Below, piece after piece: positions 52,981-62,340 of a stretch of DNA of 64,000 bases. The DNA comes from Microcoleus sp. FACHB-831 (GTDB taxonomy: Bacteria > Cyanobacteriota > Cyanobacteriia > Cyanobacteriales > FACHB-T130). A program made the position numbers and the translations under genes. Every line of letters starts with the position of its first letter. The first letter of the stretch is position 1. Where the stretch lies: positions 1-64,000 of the forward strand of contig NZ_JACJON010000010.1 of assembly GCF_014695585.1 (NCBI RefSeq), written 5' to 3'. Below the pieces are notes generated by a model. The model saw only the letters and a program-made list of their open reading frames with translations. It ran no database searches and had not been told where the DNA came from.

Positions 52981-54330
52981 ATGAAACTGCATCTACCTTC
53001 CTTTTTCAAAGCGTGTAACCCCAGTAAAACCCTAATTTTCGGTAATCCAGAGGATCGTCAGTACTATATCGATTTTTCTGACGTGCGAGGTGGCAAAATT
53101 ATCGAGGCTTTAGGGCGAACTATAGTTCGCATTTCACCCGATGAGCCTACCTGTCAGCTATTTACAGGACATATTGGCTGTGGCAAATCCACAGAACTTC
53201 AGCGGCTAAAAGCCCAGTTGGAGCAAGAGAAGTTTCATGTGGTTTATTTTGAGTCAAGTCAAGACTTAGATATGGCTGATGTCGATATCAGCGACATTTT
53301 GCTCGCGATCGCCAAGTCGGTGAGTGAAAGCTTGGAAGCCATAGGAATTATCCTCAAACCCACCTACTTCAACAACTTATTCAAAGAAGTCAAGGATTTT
53401 TTGCAGACACCCATCGAGCTTTCGGGCGAAGCTCAGTTGTCGGTTGGTATCGGCAAAATTACTGCCAAAACAAAAGAAAGCCCCAAACTACGGGATCATC
53501 TTCGTCAAATATTAGAACCTCGAACCGAAGGCGTGTTAAAAGCCATTAATGAAGAAATATTGGCAAAAGCACGCGAGCAACTGAAGTTACGCGGTCAAAA
53601 AGGTCTTGTAGTGATTATAGATAACCTGGATCGCGTTGATGCTCGACCGATGTCTGGTTCTGGGCGTACTCTCCCCGAGTACCTATTTATCGACCGGGGC
53701 GAACAGTTGCGCCGTCTGAACTGCCACCTAGTCTACACTCTCCCGCTGGCGTTAAATTTTTCAAACGAATACGAAGCCCTCAAGAATCGCTTAGGGGGTG
53801 GTGTGGCTCCCAAAGTGTTGCCAATGGTGCCGATTCAACTGCGTCATGGGGGTGACTATCCAGAGGGAATGGCTCTGCTGCGACAGCTTGTGCTAACAAG
53901 AGCTTTTCCAGATGTGGAGGCGACAGAGAGGCTGGGGTTGCTGCCAGAGCTTTTTGACAGTATAGAAACCCTGGATCGCTTGTGCCGCATTAGTGGCGGT
54001 CACGTGCGGAATTTGCTGGGGTTGCTGTTTAACTGCCTGCAACAGGAAGATCCACCCTTCTCTCGCAGCTGTTTGGAGAGCGTAATTAAAGGCTACCGCG
54101 ACGATCTGGTTTTAGGGATTGATGAGGCTGAATGGGAGTTATTATTCCAGGTCGTGCAACAGCAGCTTGTGAAAGGGGACAAAGAATACCAAACCCTATT
54201 ACGAAGTATGTTTGTTTTTGAATATCGCGATGATAAAGGCCGATGGTTCGGTATCAACCCAGCTCTTGCAGAAACCGAAAAATTTCAGTCTTTGGTAGTT
54301 GGGAAACCAATTGCGCCTGCCCGCTATTAG
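52981..54330 (+). CDS. P-loop NTPase of AAA/KAP type, function unknown
   Basis: 449 residues. Walker A is GHIGCGKST (about 63-71) and Walker B with sensor is GLVVIIDNLDRVD (about 210-222). HLVYTLPLALNFSNEYEALK is like the sensor strand of STAND and KAP ATPases. The C-terminal third has RLCRISGGHVRNLLGLLF, a helical lid or winged-helix region. The N-terminal KTLIFGNPEDRQYYIDFSDV is characteristic of a cyanobacterial family often found beside WD40 NTPases. GAGGGATCA precedes the ATG. It is followed on the same strand by the STAND protein gene, but a hairpin separates them. Confidence 0.8.
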   Translation: MKLHLPSFFKACNPSKTLIFGNPEDRQYYIDFSDVRGGKIIEALGRTIVRISPDEPTCQLFTGHIGCGKSTELQRLKAQLEQEKFHVVYFESSQDLDMADVDISDILLAIAKSVSESLEAIGIILKPTYFNNLFKEVKDFLQTPIELSGEAQLSVGIGKITAKTKESPKLRDHLRQILEPRTEGVLKAINEEILAKAREQLKLRGQKGLVVIIDNLDRVDARPMSGSGRTLPEYLFIDRGEQLRRLNCHLVYTLPLALNFSNEYEALKNRLGGGVAPKVLPMVPIQLRHGGDYPEGMALLRQLVLTRAFPDVEATERLGLLPELFDSIETLDRLCRISGGHVRNLLGLLFNCLQQEDPPFSRSCLESVIKGYRDDLVLGIDEAEWELLFQVVQQQLVKGDKEYQTLLRSMFVFEYRDDKGRWFGINPALAETEKFQSLVVGKPIAPARY

Positions 54331-54937
54331 CTATTAGTTAATAGCTGATATTGGCTGGATTGAGTCAGGAATAGAGGATAGTGGGAGGTTCGCTATTCTC
54401 TATTCCCTAGTACCCATTTAAGCTTTTTGCCACTCCTTCCCATAGCTTTTTAAGAATGTAACGAAGCAGGCGGAACCAACACGGAGTAGACTTAGATAAG
54501 AGGAGTAATTAAGGCGACTTCATATCACTATAAAGATGTGATCCAGATCATATTATGTTGTGATATGAACGGTTCTAGTGCATGGAGGCTGTTAGGAATA
54601 ACATAAGTGTGGTAAAAGAAATATATCTCGAATTGAAGATGATTTAGAAACGTACTTAAGGGGAAAATAAGGGCGAACGCTGCTTAAATCCTGGCTTTAA
54701 AAGCTAACAAAAGGATTGAGGAGAGCGATCGTTCTCCCCACAGTAGATAGCGATCGCTATAAGAGTTTTGAAACCTGCTCCTAGCCTCAAAAAGCGGCTA
54801 GGAATGCTAATGCTCTGGAAACTTAAATCCTTAGCAGTGTTTAGCATTTGGTCAAAATGTTTTTGTAGCGTTTAGCAATTAGCAATTAGCTAATATCTAA
54901 CAGGTAAGATCGAACAGCTAACAGCTAACAGCTAATA
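54331..54937. other. Intergenic region with hairpins and heptamer repeats before the STAND gene
   Basis: No gene was found in 607 bases. A 14-bp near-perfect stem (ggaatagaggatag 54368-54381 with ctattctctattcc 54393-54406) follows the ATPase stop and may be a terminator. A second stem, tcctagcc/ggctagga, lies at 54779-54803. The heptamer CAGCTAA is repeated three times at 54915-54935, directly before the ATG at 54938, replacing the normal ribosome site; AGCAATT repeats lie just upstream. Confidence 0.6.
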
Positions 54938-57900
54938 ATGACGGAGTTAGCCCAACCCGAAGAAGTAGCCGCGTCCAACGATCGCTCCTTGAAAACTTTA
55001 TCAAGGGCAATTACTCTCTCAGTCGGGCAATTTGCACTAATTTTGGTGCGCTGTAACTATGCAGCCTTGCAGCAGCTTCAACAGCAGCGACTGCAAGAAA
55101 TCTGCTGCGTCCGCCTGAGCCAGCTATTCCTGCCTTCGTCTATCAAGACCTTGTACACCACCATACTCAAAGCTTTGGCATCTGAGCCGACACCACAAAT
55201 GGTATTCGGCTTAGAGTCAGTAACAGCAATTGACCAGGTGCTAATTTCTACAAACCAGGTACGGGACGAGTTTCGCAAAAACTTGACCTTCCCCTTAGTG
55301 TTGTGGGTGACAGATGAAGTGCTACAAAAGCTAACGCGGTTTGCTCCCGACTTCAAAAGTTGGGCAGCTACCTCTATTAAGTTTGAACTGGACAATGACG
55401 AGTTAATTGCTGTGTGGCGTCAAACGGCTTTGGAGCTGTTTACTACTATTTTGCAAAGCGGAGTTGGGGAGTTTCTGCCCAATCATGCTCTCGATCTAGC
55501 ACCGGGTTGCCGCCGACGCGGGGAACTTGAGTCGGCGCAAAGAGATTTGGCATCTCGGGGCATCAGTTTAGAACCCATACTACAAGCTACCTGGGAATTT
55601 ATACTGGGTCGAGATGCCTATGCCACCGACCAGTTGGACGATGCCTTAGAACATTATCGGCAGTCCTTGCAGATTGGGAATGGGCTTGAGTCTCTTGTCA
55701 CTTGTCCGTCGTCCGTCGTCTTTCGCAGCCCCCAGCATGAGGCTACCAGCCCTTCATCTCTAACCCCTACTACCAATTCCCCAGCAGCGATCGCGGGGAT
55801 AGTACTATTTCACATCGGGCTGTGTTATTCCCGTAAGGCTAGTATGGAACCAACACAGAGCGAAAATCACTGGGAGCAAGCCAGGGGGTATTTCCAGCAA
55901 TCTTTAGAAACGTTTGAACGGCAAGATCGCCCAGACTTAGCGGCTGAAATTTACAGTCATTTGGGTGAGGTGCTGCGGCGTGGGGAAGCGTGGGAAGATT
56001 TGCAAGCTTTGGCTTATCGGTCGCTGACACAGGCAGAAACTTATAATAGTCCCGTGCTGCTGGCTCAGGCTTACGGCTTTTTAGCGTTCGTTGCGCGATC
56101 GCGGCAAAACTCTGTAGAAGCTGGTCGATTAGCTGAACTCGCTTTGGAACATTTGGCTCAATCCCCGACTGCACGAAGCCAGCAACGGGGGTTATATCTA
56201 TTAATTGTGGGTTCATCTCTGCGGCAGGTAGGACAGCTAGAAGCAGCGGTTCATTACCTAGAACTGGCGCGAGACGAAACTGAGCCGCAAAAAATTAACC
56301 AGGGACTGGGGTTTAAACCAGGAGTAAGCCCGCAGCTTTATATTGATATTTTGGAAGAACTGCGATCGCTCTACTTCGAGATGGGCCAATTTTGGTCGGC
56401 GTTTCAACTCAAGCAAGAGCAAAGGTCAATCGGGCAGCAGTATGGGTTTTCTCCCTTTTTGGGTGCTGCTCCATTACAACCCCACCCGGCTGGATTGGGA
56501 GCAGCAAGCGCCCAAATTGCTGCCGCAGGTCGTCAGCAAGATGTCAATCGCTTGATCGAACGCATCAGCCGCAACGACCATAAACTAACAATAATTCACG
56601 GTGCTTCCGGCGTGGGCAAAAGTTCCCTGATTAATGCCGGGTTAGTACCGCAACTAAAGGTTAGCATCCTGGGCGCAAGACAAACATTGCCCGTAGTGCT
56701 GCAAGTTTACACAGATTGGTTAGCAGAATTGGGCAAGCGTTTGGCAGAAGCCAGAGGAGAACTAAGGAGTTTCTCGTCCGGCGACCTCCGTCAATACCAG
56801 CCTTCAGACGCCCAAGTTATTGTCAAACAGATCGAGCAAAATGCAGGGCAAAACTTGCTAACGGTGCTGATTTTCGACCAGTTTGAAGAGTTTTTCTTTG
56901 TAGGCGCTGGAACTGAGGCACGGCAGCAGTTTTATGATTTTTTAGCGCAGTGTCTAAATCTTCCTTTTGTGAAAGTTATTTTATCGCTGCGTACAGATTT
57001 CTTGCATTACTTGTTGGAGTGCGATCGCCATAGCAATCTGGATGTCATAAACAACAATATCCTCGATAAAGATATTCGCTACTGCTTAGAAGATCTTTCC
57101 CCAGAAGACGCCAAATCAGTAATACTCAGCTTAACCCAATGCCAGAACAGACCAGTCAGTTCTCCGCCTCTGGAACCGGAGCTGATAGACGCATTCGTGC
57201 GAGATCTAGCAAGAGAGCGGGGATCGGTTCGCCTGGTTGAGTTACAGGTAGTAGGCGCTCAACTGCAAGCAGAACAAATTAAAACTCTCGAACAATATCA
57301 GCAACTCGGAGCCGATCCTAAAGCAGCACTGGTCGAGCGATCGCTGCGAGACGTTATTAGGGATTGCGGACAAGAAAACGAAGATGCCGTATGGTCAGTC
57401 TTGTTCTCCTTAACCAACGAGAGGGGCATCCGACCCCTAAAAACTAAGCCAGAGTTGTTCATCTCATTATTCGCCATCGATTACCATGAAAAATCAACAA
57501 TCAATAGCCAACAAGTAACCCTAGACTTAATTTTCAATATTTTGGTCGGCTCAGGCTTAGTGTTGCGCGTGCCAGAACAGCCAGAAAACAGATATCAACT
57601 CGTTCACGATTATCTGGTCGAACCAATCCGCAAGGTCTACCATCAGCGATCGCAATTGAACATGGCAGTACAGCTAGCCAGCAAAGAAGAGCAAGAGACG
57701 CAATTAATCGCCTCTCTGCATCGGGTTCGCAAACAAAAACTACGAGCCGTTGCTATTGGCATTACCATGAGCATTTTTGCAGTGGCAGCCGTTGCGTTTG
57801 CCTTGGGAGCCGAAACAGAAAGAAAACGGGCTGTTATCGCCGAAAACAACGCGCAACTAAGCGCTCGGAGCGCTTCTTCTGAAGCCCTGTTTGTCTCTCA

Positions 57901-59857
57901 TAAAGAATTTGATGCGCTAATAGAAGGATTGAGAGCGGGGCGACTGTTACAAAAGTCATCAGGGGTAGAAACAGATACCAAGATACAAGTGCTGACCGCA
58001 CTAGAGCAGGCGGTTTACGGCGTCAAAGAGCTAAATCGCTTAGAGGGCCATGCTGATGTAGTCTGGCATATTTGTTTTAGCCCCGATGGTAAAACAATCG
58101 CTTCAAGCAGTCGCGACAAAACCGTGAAACTCTGGCGAACAGACGGCACGCTCATAAGTACCCTCAAAGGGCATAAAGATAGCGTTACGAGTGCCAGTTT
58201 CAGCCCGGATGGTCAGAAAATTGCCTCTGCTAGTTGGGATAATACGGTGAAAATCTGGCGATCTGATGGAGTTTTGCTTCAAACGCTCCAGGGACATGGG
58301 GGTTATGTTTTTAGCGTTACTTTCAGCCCAGATGGTCAAAGTATTGCCTCTGCTAGTGCCGATGGCACGGTGAAAATTTGGACGGTTGGGGGCAAGCTAC
58401 TCAAAACTTTAAAAAGTCATCAAGGAGGCGTTACCTGGGTAACTTTTTCACCGGATGGTCAGTTAATTGCCTCAGCTGGTGAGGACAAAACAGTAAAGCT
58501 GTGGGATCGCACTGGCAAAATGCTCAAAACCCTAGTCGGTCATACAGGCAAAGTCAACTACGTCAGTTTCAGTTCAGATAGTCAACAACTTGCTTCAGCC
58601 AGCGATGACAAAAGGGTGAAACTCTGGGATCGCACTGGAAAACTGCTCAAAACTTTCGACGGGCATGCGGCATGGGTATTTGGAACGAGTTTTAGTCCCG
58701 ATGGCAAGATACTTGCGGGGGCGAGTAAAGACAACACGGTAAGACTGTGGCAGCGCGACGCCTCTGAAGAAGATGCACTGCCCCCACAACTTCTGCAAGG
58801 GCACGGCGATGGTGTAACCAGCGTACAATTTAGCCCGGATGGTAAGACTATTGCCTCAGCTAGTTACGACAAAACGGTGAGGATATGGGAGCGCAAAGAG
58901 CGCGGGCGCAAAACTTTAACGGGGCATAGCGATGAGGTTATAGATGTCAGCTTCTCGCCAGATGGTCAGACTATCGCTTCTGCTAGTGCAGACAACACTA
59001 TTAAACTCTGGAACCGCGCTGGCAAATTGCTAACAACATTAAAAGGACATACAGATAAGGTTCTTAGCGTTACTTTTTCGCCGGATGGCAAGATGATTGC
59101 TGCTGCCAGTAGGGATAAGAAGGTGAAACTGTGGAGTAAGACTGGGAAGTTAATTAAAACTTTGATCGGTCATGCTGATTGGGTATTGGATGTTAGCTTT
59201 TCACCAGATGGGAAATTTTTAGCATCTGCCAGTCGGGACAAGACGATTAAAATGTGGAGTTCGACGGGCAGTTTGATTAAGACGTTGAAGGGACATGGCG
59301 ATCGCGTTAACAGCGTCACTTTTAGCCCCGATGGTCAATTGATGGCTTCTACTAGCGATGACAAGACGGTAAAACTCTGGACATCTGAGGGGAAGTTACT
59401 CAAAACTCTCCAAGGCCATTTAAATTGGGTTTTGGATGTCAGCTTCAGTCCCGATGGACAGCAGTTGGCTTCGGCTAGTTATGACAATACGGTGAAACTG
59501 TGGAATCGCCGGGGTGATGAGTTGAGAACTCTGAAAGGGCCTAGCGATAGTGTGGCGCATGTGAGTTTCAGCCCGGACGGTCAAATTCTGGCAACAACTA
59601 GCTGGGATAACCGAGTGCAGTTATGGCGGCTGGACGACACGTTGATTAAAACGTTAGAAGGGCATAGCGATCGCGTCACGAGTGTAAGTTGGCGTCCTGA
59701 TGGCAAGGGGCTTGCGTCGGCTAGTAATGACGGTACGGTAATTTTGTGGAATCTAGATTTGGATGATTTGCTCAAACAAAGTTGCAACTGGCTGCATGAT
59801 TATTTACAGACCAACCCAAAAGTCCGCGAGAGCGATCGCCAGCTCTGCGATAATTGA
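54938..59857 (+). CDS. STAND NTPase with TPR and 14 WD40 repeats
   Basis: A 1639-residue signalling protein. Residues 1-165 form a small alpha/beta domain (SVGQFALILVRCNYAALQQL, FPLVLWVTDEVLQKLTRFAP) seen in other cyanobacterial NTPases. Residues about 190-510 are TPR-like (ALEHYRQSLQIGN, LFHIGLCYSRKA). The NTPase domain begins near 545 with GASGVGKSSLINAG and has VLIFDQFEEFFFV (Walker B) and VILSLRTDFLHYLLE. A membrane helix lies near 935-955. Residues about 1034-1607 hold 14 WD40 repeats (LKGH...FSPDGQ.IASAS.D.TVKLW), enough for two seven-bladed propellers. It is probably an oligomerising sensor switch. An upstream ATPase may be its partner. Confidence 0.9.
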   Translation: MTELAQPEEVAASNDRSLKTLSRAITLSVGQFALILVRCNYAALQQLQQQRLQEICCVRLSQLFLPSSIKTLYTTILKALASEPTPQMVFGLESVTAIDQVLISTNQVRDEFRKNLTFPLVLWVTDEVLQKLTRFAPDFKSWAATSIKFELDNDELIAVWRQTALELFTTILQSGVGEFLPNHALDLAPGCRRRGELESAQRDLASRGISLEPILQATWEFILGRDAYATDQLDDALEHYRQSLQIGNGLESLVTCPSSVVFRSPQHEATSPSSLTPTTNSPAAIAGIVLFHIGLCYSRKASMEPTQSENHWEQARGYFQQSLETFERQDRPDLAAEIYSHLGEVLRRGEAWEDLQALAYRSLTQAETYNSPVLLAQAYGFLAFVARSRQNSVEAGRLAELALEHLAQSPTARSQQRGLYLLIVGSSLRQVGQLEAAVHYLELARDETEPQKINQGLGFKPGVSPQLYIDILEELRSLYFEMGQFWSAFQLKQEQRSIGQQYGFSPFLGAAPLQPHPAGLGAASAQIAAAGRQQDVNRLIERISRNDHKLTIIHGASGVGKSSLINAGLVPQLKVSILGARQTLPVVLQVYTDWLAELGKRLAEARGELRSFSSGDLRQYQPSDAQVIVKQIEQNAGQNLLTVLIFDQFEEFFFVGAGTEARQQFYDFLAQCLNLPFVKVILSLRTDFLHYLLECDRHSNLDVINNNILDKDIRYCLEDLSPEDAKSVILSLTQCQNRPVSSPPLEPELIDAFVRDLARERGSVRLVELQVVGAQLQAEQIKTLEQYQQLGADPKAALVERSLRDVIRDCGQENEDAVWSVLFSLTNERGIRPLKTKPELFISLFAIDYHEKSTINSQQVTLDLIFNILVGSGLVLRVPEQPENRYQLVHDYLVEPIRKVYHQRSQLNMAVQLASKEEQETQLIASLHRVRKQKLRAVAIGITMSIFAVAAVAFALGAETERKRAVIAENNAQLSARSASSEALFVSHKEFDALIEGLRAGRLLQKSSGVETDTKIQVLTALEQAVYGVKELNRLEGHADVVWHICFSPDGKTIASSSRDKTVKLWRTDGTLISTLKGHKDSVTSASFSPDGQKIASASWDNTVKIWRSDGVLLQTLQGHGGYVFSVTFSPDGQSIASASADGTVKIWTVGGKLLKTLKSHQGGVTWVTFSPDGQLIASAGEDKTVKLWDRTGKMLKTLVGHTGKVNYVSFSSDSQQLASASDDKRVKLWDRTGKLLKTFDGHAAWVFGTSFSPDGKILAGASKDNTVRLWQRDASEEDALPPQLLQGHGDGVTSVQFSPDGKTIASASYDKTVRIWERKERGRKTLTGHSDEVIDVSFSPDGQTIASASADNTIKLWNRAGKLLTTLKGHTDKVLSVTFSPDGKMIAAASRDKKVKLWSKTGKLIKTLIGHADWVLDVSFSPDGKFLASASRDKTIKMWSSTGSLIKTLKGHGDRVNSVTFSPDGQLMASTSDDKTVKLWTSEGKLLKTLQGHLNWVLDVSFSPDGQQLASASYDNTVKLWNRRGDELRTLKGPSDSVAHVSFSPDGQILATTSWDNRVQLWRLDDTLIKTLEGHSDRVTSVSWRPDGKGLASASNDGTVILWNLDLDDLLKQSCNWLHDYLQTNPKVRESDRQLCDN

Positions 59858-59916
59858 ATTTTCAATGATAAATTAATTGCATAATTTATCATTCCTAACT
59901 CCTAATTGGCACTGCA

Positions 59917-61041
59917 ATGGCAAACGTTCGCTTAGAAGGAATTACGCGCACCTTTGGCAAAGTAGTTGCCATCGAAAACATTACCTTTGAAGTACCAGAC
60001 GGGCAATTTTGGGTGATGGTAGGGCCATCGGGATGTGGTAAATCTACAATTATGCGGACGATTGCTGGTCTAGAATCGGCAACATCAGGCAATCTTTATA
60101 TCGGGGATGTTCTAGTTAATGGGATTCCCGCACGTCAGCGAGATGTGGCGATGGTGTTCCAGAATTACGCGCTTTATCCGCATATGACTGTAGCTGAAAA
60201 TCTGGCTTTTGGTCTGCGGATGAGGCGAGCTGATGATACAAAAATAAGGGAAAGGGTGGAAACTGTTGCGCGATCGCTGGATATTTCCCACTTGCTAGAT
60301 CGCAAACCCGCTCAGTTATCTGGGGGACAGCAACAGCGGGTAGCATTGGGGAGAGCGATCGCGCGTCAACCAAAAGTTTTTCTACTAGATGAACCGCTAT
60401 CTAATCTCGATGCCCAGCTTAGGGACGATACGCGGGCAGAATTAAAACAACTACATCAGAAAGTTGGAATTACTACTATCTACGTCACGCACGATCAAGT
60501 TGAGGCGATGACGCTAGCAGATAAAATTGTGGTACTCAAGGGGGGAAAAATTCAACAAATTGGCGACCCCCAATCTATTTATGCTCGTCCTGCTAATAGG
60601 ATGGTTGCCACTTTCTTAGGCAGCCCGCCAATGAATATTTTACCTGTAACTTATACAGGGGAGATGTTCCAGTTAGGCGATCGCTCTTTAGCTTGTCCTG
60701 CGACTATTAAAGATAAGTTACAACCAAGGCAGGGCCAAGGTTTTGATTTAGGTATTCGCGGCGAGCATATATGGATTGACGAACCGCAGAGGAGCAGAGA
60801 AAACAGAGAAGAAAAGGAAGAAAACTATGGGGAACTGGTTGTTGAGGTTAAGGTTGTAGAACCTTTGGGGAGGGAGACTTTAGTGCGTGCTAGTTTGCCT
60901 GGGTTAGATGCGTTCGTTAATTTTCAAGTGGATGGTAATTGGCGGGGAAGAACAGGCGATCGCGTTTCTATTCACCTCGACCTAGATCGGTTGTTTGTCT
61001 TCGATCCTGCTACTGGCGATACTTTATATCCGTTAAGGTGA
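59917..61041 (+). CDS. ABC transporter ATP-binding protein (MalK/UgpC type)
   Basis: A 374-residue import ATPase. Walker A is GPSGCGKST (36-44), the signature is LSGGQQQRVALGRAIARQ, Walker B is VFLLDEPLSNLDAQLR and the H-loop is YVTHDQVEAM. The C-terminal 130 residues form the TOBE/OB regulatory domain of the sugar and glycerol-phosphate importer class (LGIRGEHIWIDEP-like segment). Permease and binding-protein genes are not nearby, so it probably serves dispersed transporters, as is common in cyanobacteria. Its 3' end overlaps the convergent pilin gene by 9 bases. Confidence 0.92.
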   Translation: MANVRLEGITRTFGKVVAIENITFEVPDGQFWVMVGPSGCGKSTIMRTIAGLESATSGNLYIGDVLVNGIPARQRDVAMVFQNYALYPHMTVAENLAFGLRMRRADDTKIRERVETVARSLDISHLLDRKPAQLSGGQQQRVALGRAIARQPKVFLLDEPLSNLDAQLRDDTRAELKQLHQKVGITTIYVTHDQVEAMTLADKIVVLKGGKIQQIGDPQSIYARPANRMVATFLGSPPMNILPVTYTGEMFQLGDRSLACPATIKDKLQPRQGQGFDLGIRGEHIWIDEPQRSRENREEKEENYGELVVEVKVVEPLGRETLVRASLPGLDAFVNFQVDGNWRGRTGDRVSIHLDLDRLFVFDPATGDTLYPLR

Positions 61042-61587
61042 AATTCTCCTCGTTTCATCACCGCAGGTCATCACACCATTTTGATAACTTGGAACGCTAA
61101 TTTTGCTGATATCCGCAGAATTAGCCTCACATAAAATTGTCTGTGTTGTCATCTGTATTGTCATATTATCGTTACCAGTCTTTGAATCTATATTGTTATC
61201 GGGTGTTAGGAACACGCCCCCAATATCACTTTTGAGACCCTTATTTTTAGCAATACCGTAATTAAAGGCAGCAGTTTTTGTACTTTTGGTTGAATACTGG
61301 TAGTTTGCAGTGCGAGGCGGAATGCCAACGCCCAAAGCCGCGATGGAATTGGAAAACTTTTCTTTTTCTGTATAGTAGGCTTGCTGTCCTTTATTTAGTG
61401 AGTATACATATGTTTTGGATTCTGACTTTTTGCTTGTATTTGCACAATTCAGAAAACTTGGCAAAGCAAGAGCAGCCAGTATCCCAATAACGAGCATAAC
61501 AACAAGAAGCTCGATTAAGGTAAAGCCGCGATGCTGATGTTTGTTTAATAAATATTTCAATAATTGAACTCGGATTGCCATGTTCAT
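61033..61587 (-). CDS. Type IV pilin-like protein
   Basis: 184 residues. The prepilin cleavage site and hydrophobic helix are intact: HQHRGFTLIELLVVMLVIGI, cleaved after Gly near residue 21 with the required Glu at +5. The globular domain has KGQQAYYTEKEKFSNSIAAL, NYGIAKNKGLKSDIGGVFLT and a Cys pair (ILCEANSAD, GVMTCGDE). This pattern is that of cyanobacterial type IV pilin-like proteins. GAGGG lies 8 bases upstream of the ATG at 61587. It may be a minor pilin. A related gene without the cleavage site lies next to it. Confidence 0.93.
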   Translation of the reverse strand: MNMAIRVQLLKYLLNKHQHRGFTLIELLVVMLVIGILAALALPSFLNCANTSKKSESKTYVYSLNKGQQAYYTEKEKFSNSIAALGVGIPPRTANYQYSTKSTKTAAFNYGIAKNKGLKSDIGGVFLTPDNNIDSKTGNDNMTIQMTTQTILCEANSADISKISVPSYQNGVMTCGDETRRISP

Positions 61588-61694
61588 TGGTAGACCCTCT
61601 GAGAAAAAAAGAAAAATAGCGATCGCGCTAATTTAATGAAAGCAATTTTTGCAGGAGCCGCACTTGTTATAATTTTACATCAAACCCATTATCG

Positions 61695-62279
61695 TCACCT
61701 CCTGCTAAGTTCTTTCGTTCCAGTACCGCAGGCTAAAATTCCCTTTTCATATGTTGGGTTCTCAAATTCGTTAGAAGTAGGGGAAGCCGCCTCGCATACA
61801 ATTGTTGCGATACTTCCAGTTCCCGGATTGGCAACAAAGACTCCACCAACATAGCTTTTATGCTTATCTTTGCGGGATATTGCATAGTTAAATACAGCTT
61901 TATCGTTACTAGGAACAATTGCTAAGGTATGAGTTTTCGTCTGTGCTTTAATGCCACCATCTAATTTGTTGAGCGAATCAGAAAGTTCTTTTTTTTCTGA
62001 GTAATAGGCTTGCTGCGCTTTGTTCATAGCTTCAACAAATCTTATCCCTTCCCTGTGCCCGCATTTACTGGATACGTTAAGCAAACCAGGCAAAAAAATA
62101 GCAGTAATCACGCCCCCGCTAACTGTTATAGCTAGCAAACCAATCCAAAATAAACCTTTTTTATTAGCACCTATTGGCAGAGGCGTTGTAAATTCCGCTT
62201 TACTTCCGATAAGAGAGATATTCTCTTGAGGAGTTGCTCTTGCTTCTACCTTTTTTGGTTTATTTTCTCTTTTTAACAT
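61695..62279 (-). CDS. Pilin-like membrane protein lacking a prepilin peptidase site
   Basis: 194 residues, a paralogue of the neighbouring pilin in its globular domain: KAQQAYYSEKKELSDSLNKL, FNYAISRKDKHKSYVGGVFV, ATIVCEAASPT and GILACGTGTKE match the pilin's equivalent segments. The N-terminus is different. A 42-residue polar part (ENKPKKVEARATPQENISLI) precedes a hydrophobic helix (GLFWIGLLAITVSGGVITAI) with no G|FTLIE motif. It should stay membrane-anchored rather than be polymerised by the usual route. It is 107 bases upstream of the pilin gene and probably in the same unit. Confidence 0.82.
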   Translation of the reverse strand: MLKRENKPKKVEARATPQENISLIGSKAEFTTPLPIGANKKGLFWIGLLAITVSGGVITAIFLPGLLNVSSKCGHREGIRFVEAMNKAQQAYYSEKKELSDSLNKLDGGIKAQTKTHTLAIVPSNDKAVFNYAISRKDKHKSYVGGVFVANPGTGSIATIVCEAASPTSNEFENPTYEKGILACGTGTKELSRR

Positions 62280-62340
62280 AATTATTCAGCCTAGAAACCT
62301 TGGTTATTTTATATTTGCTTACTGGCGATCGCTAACTGTT

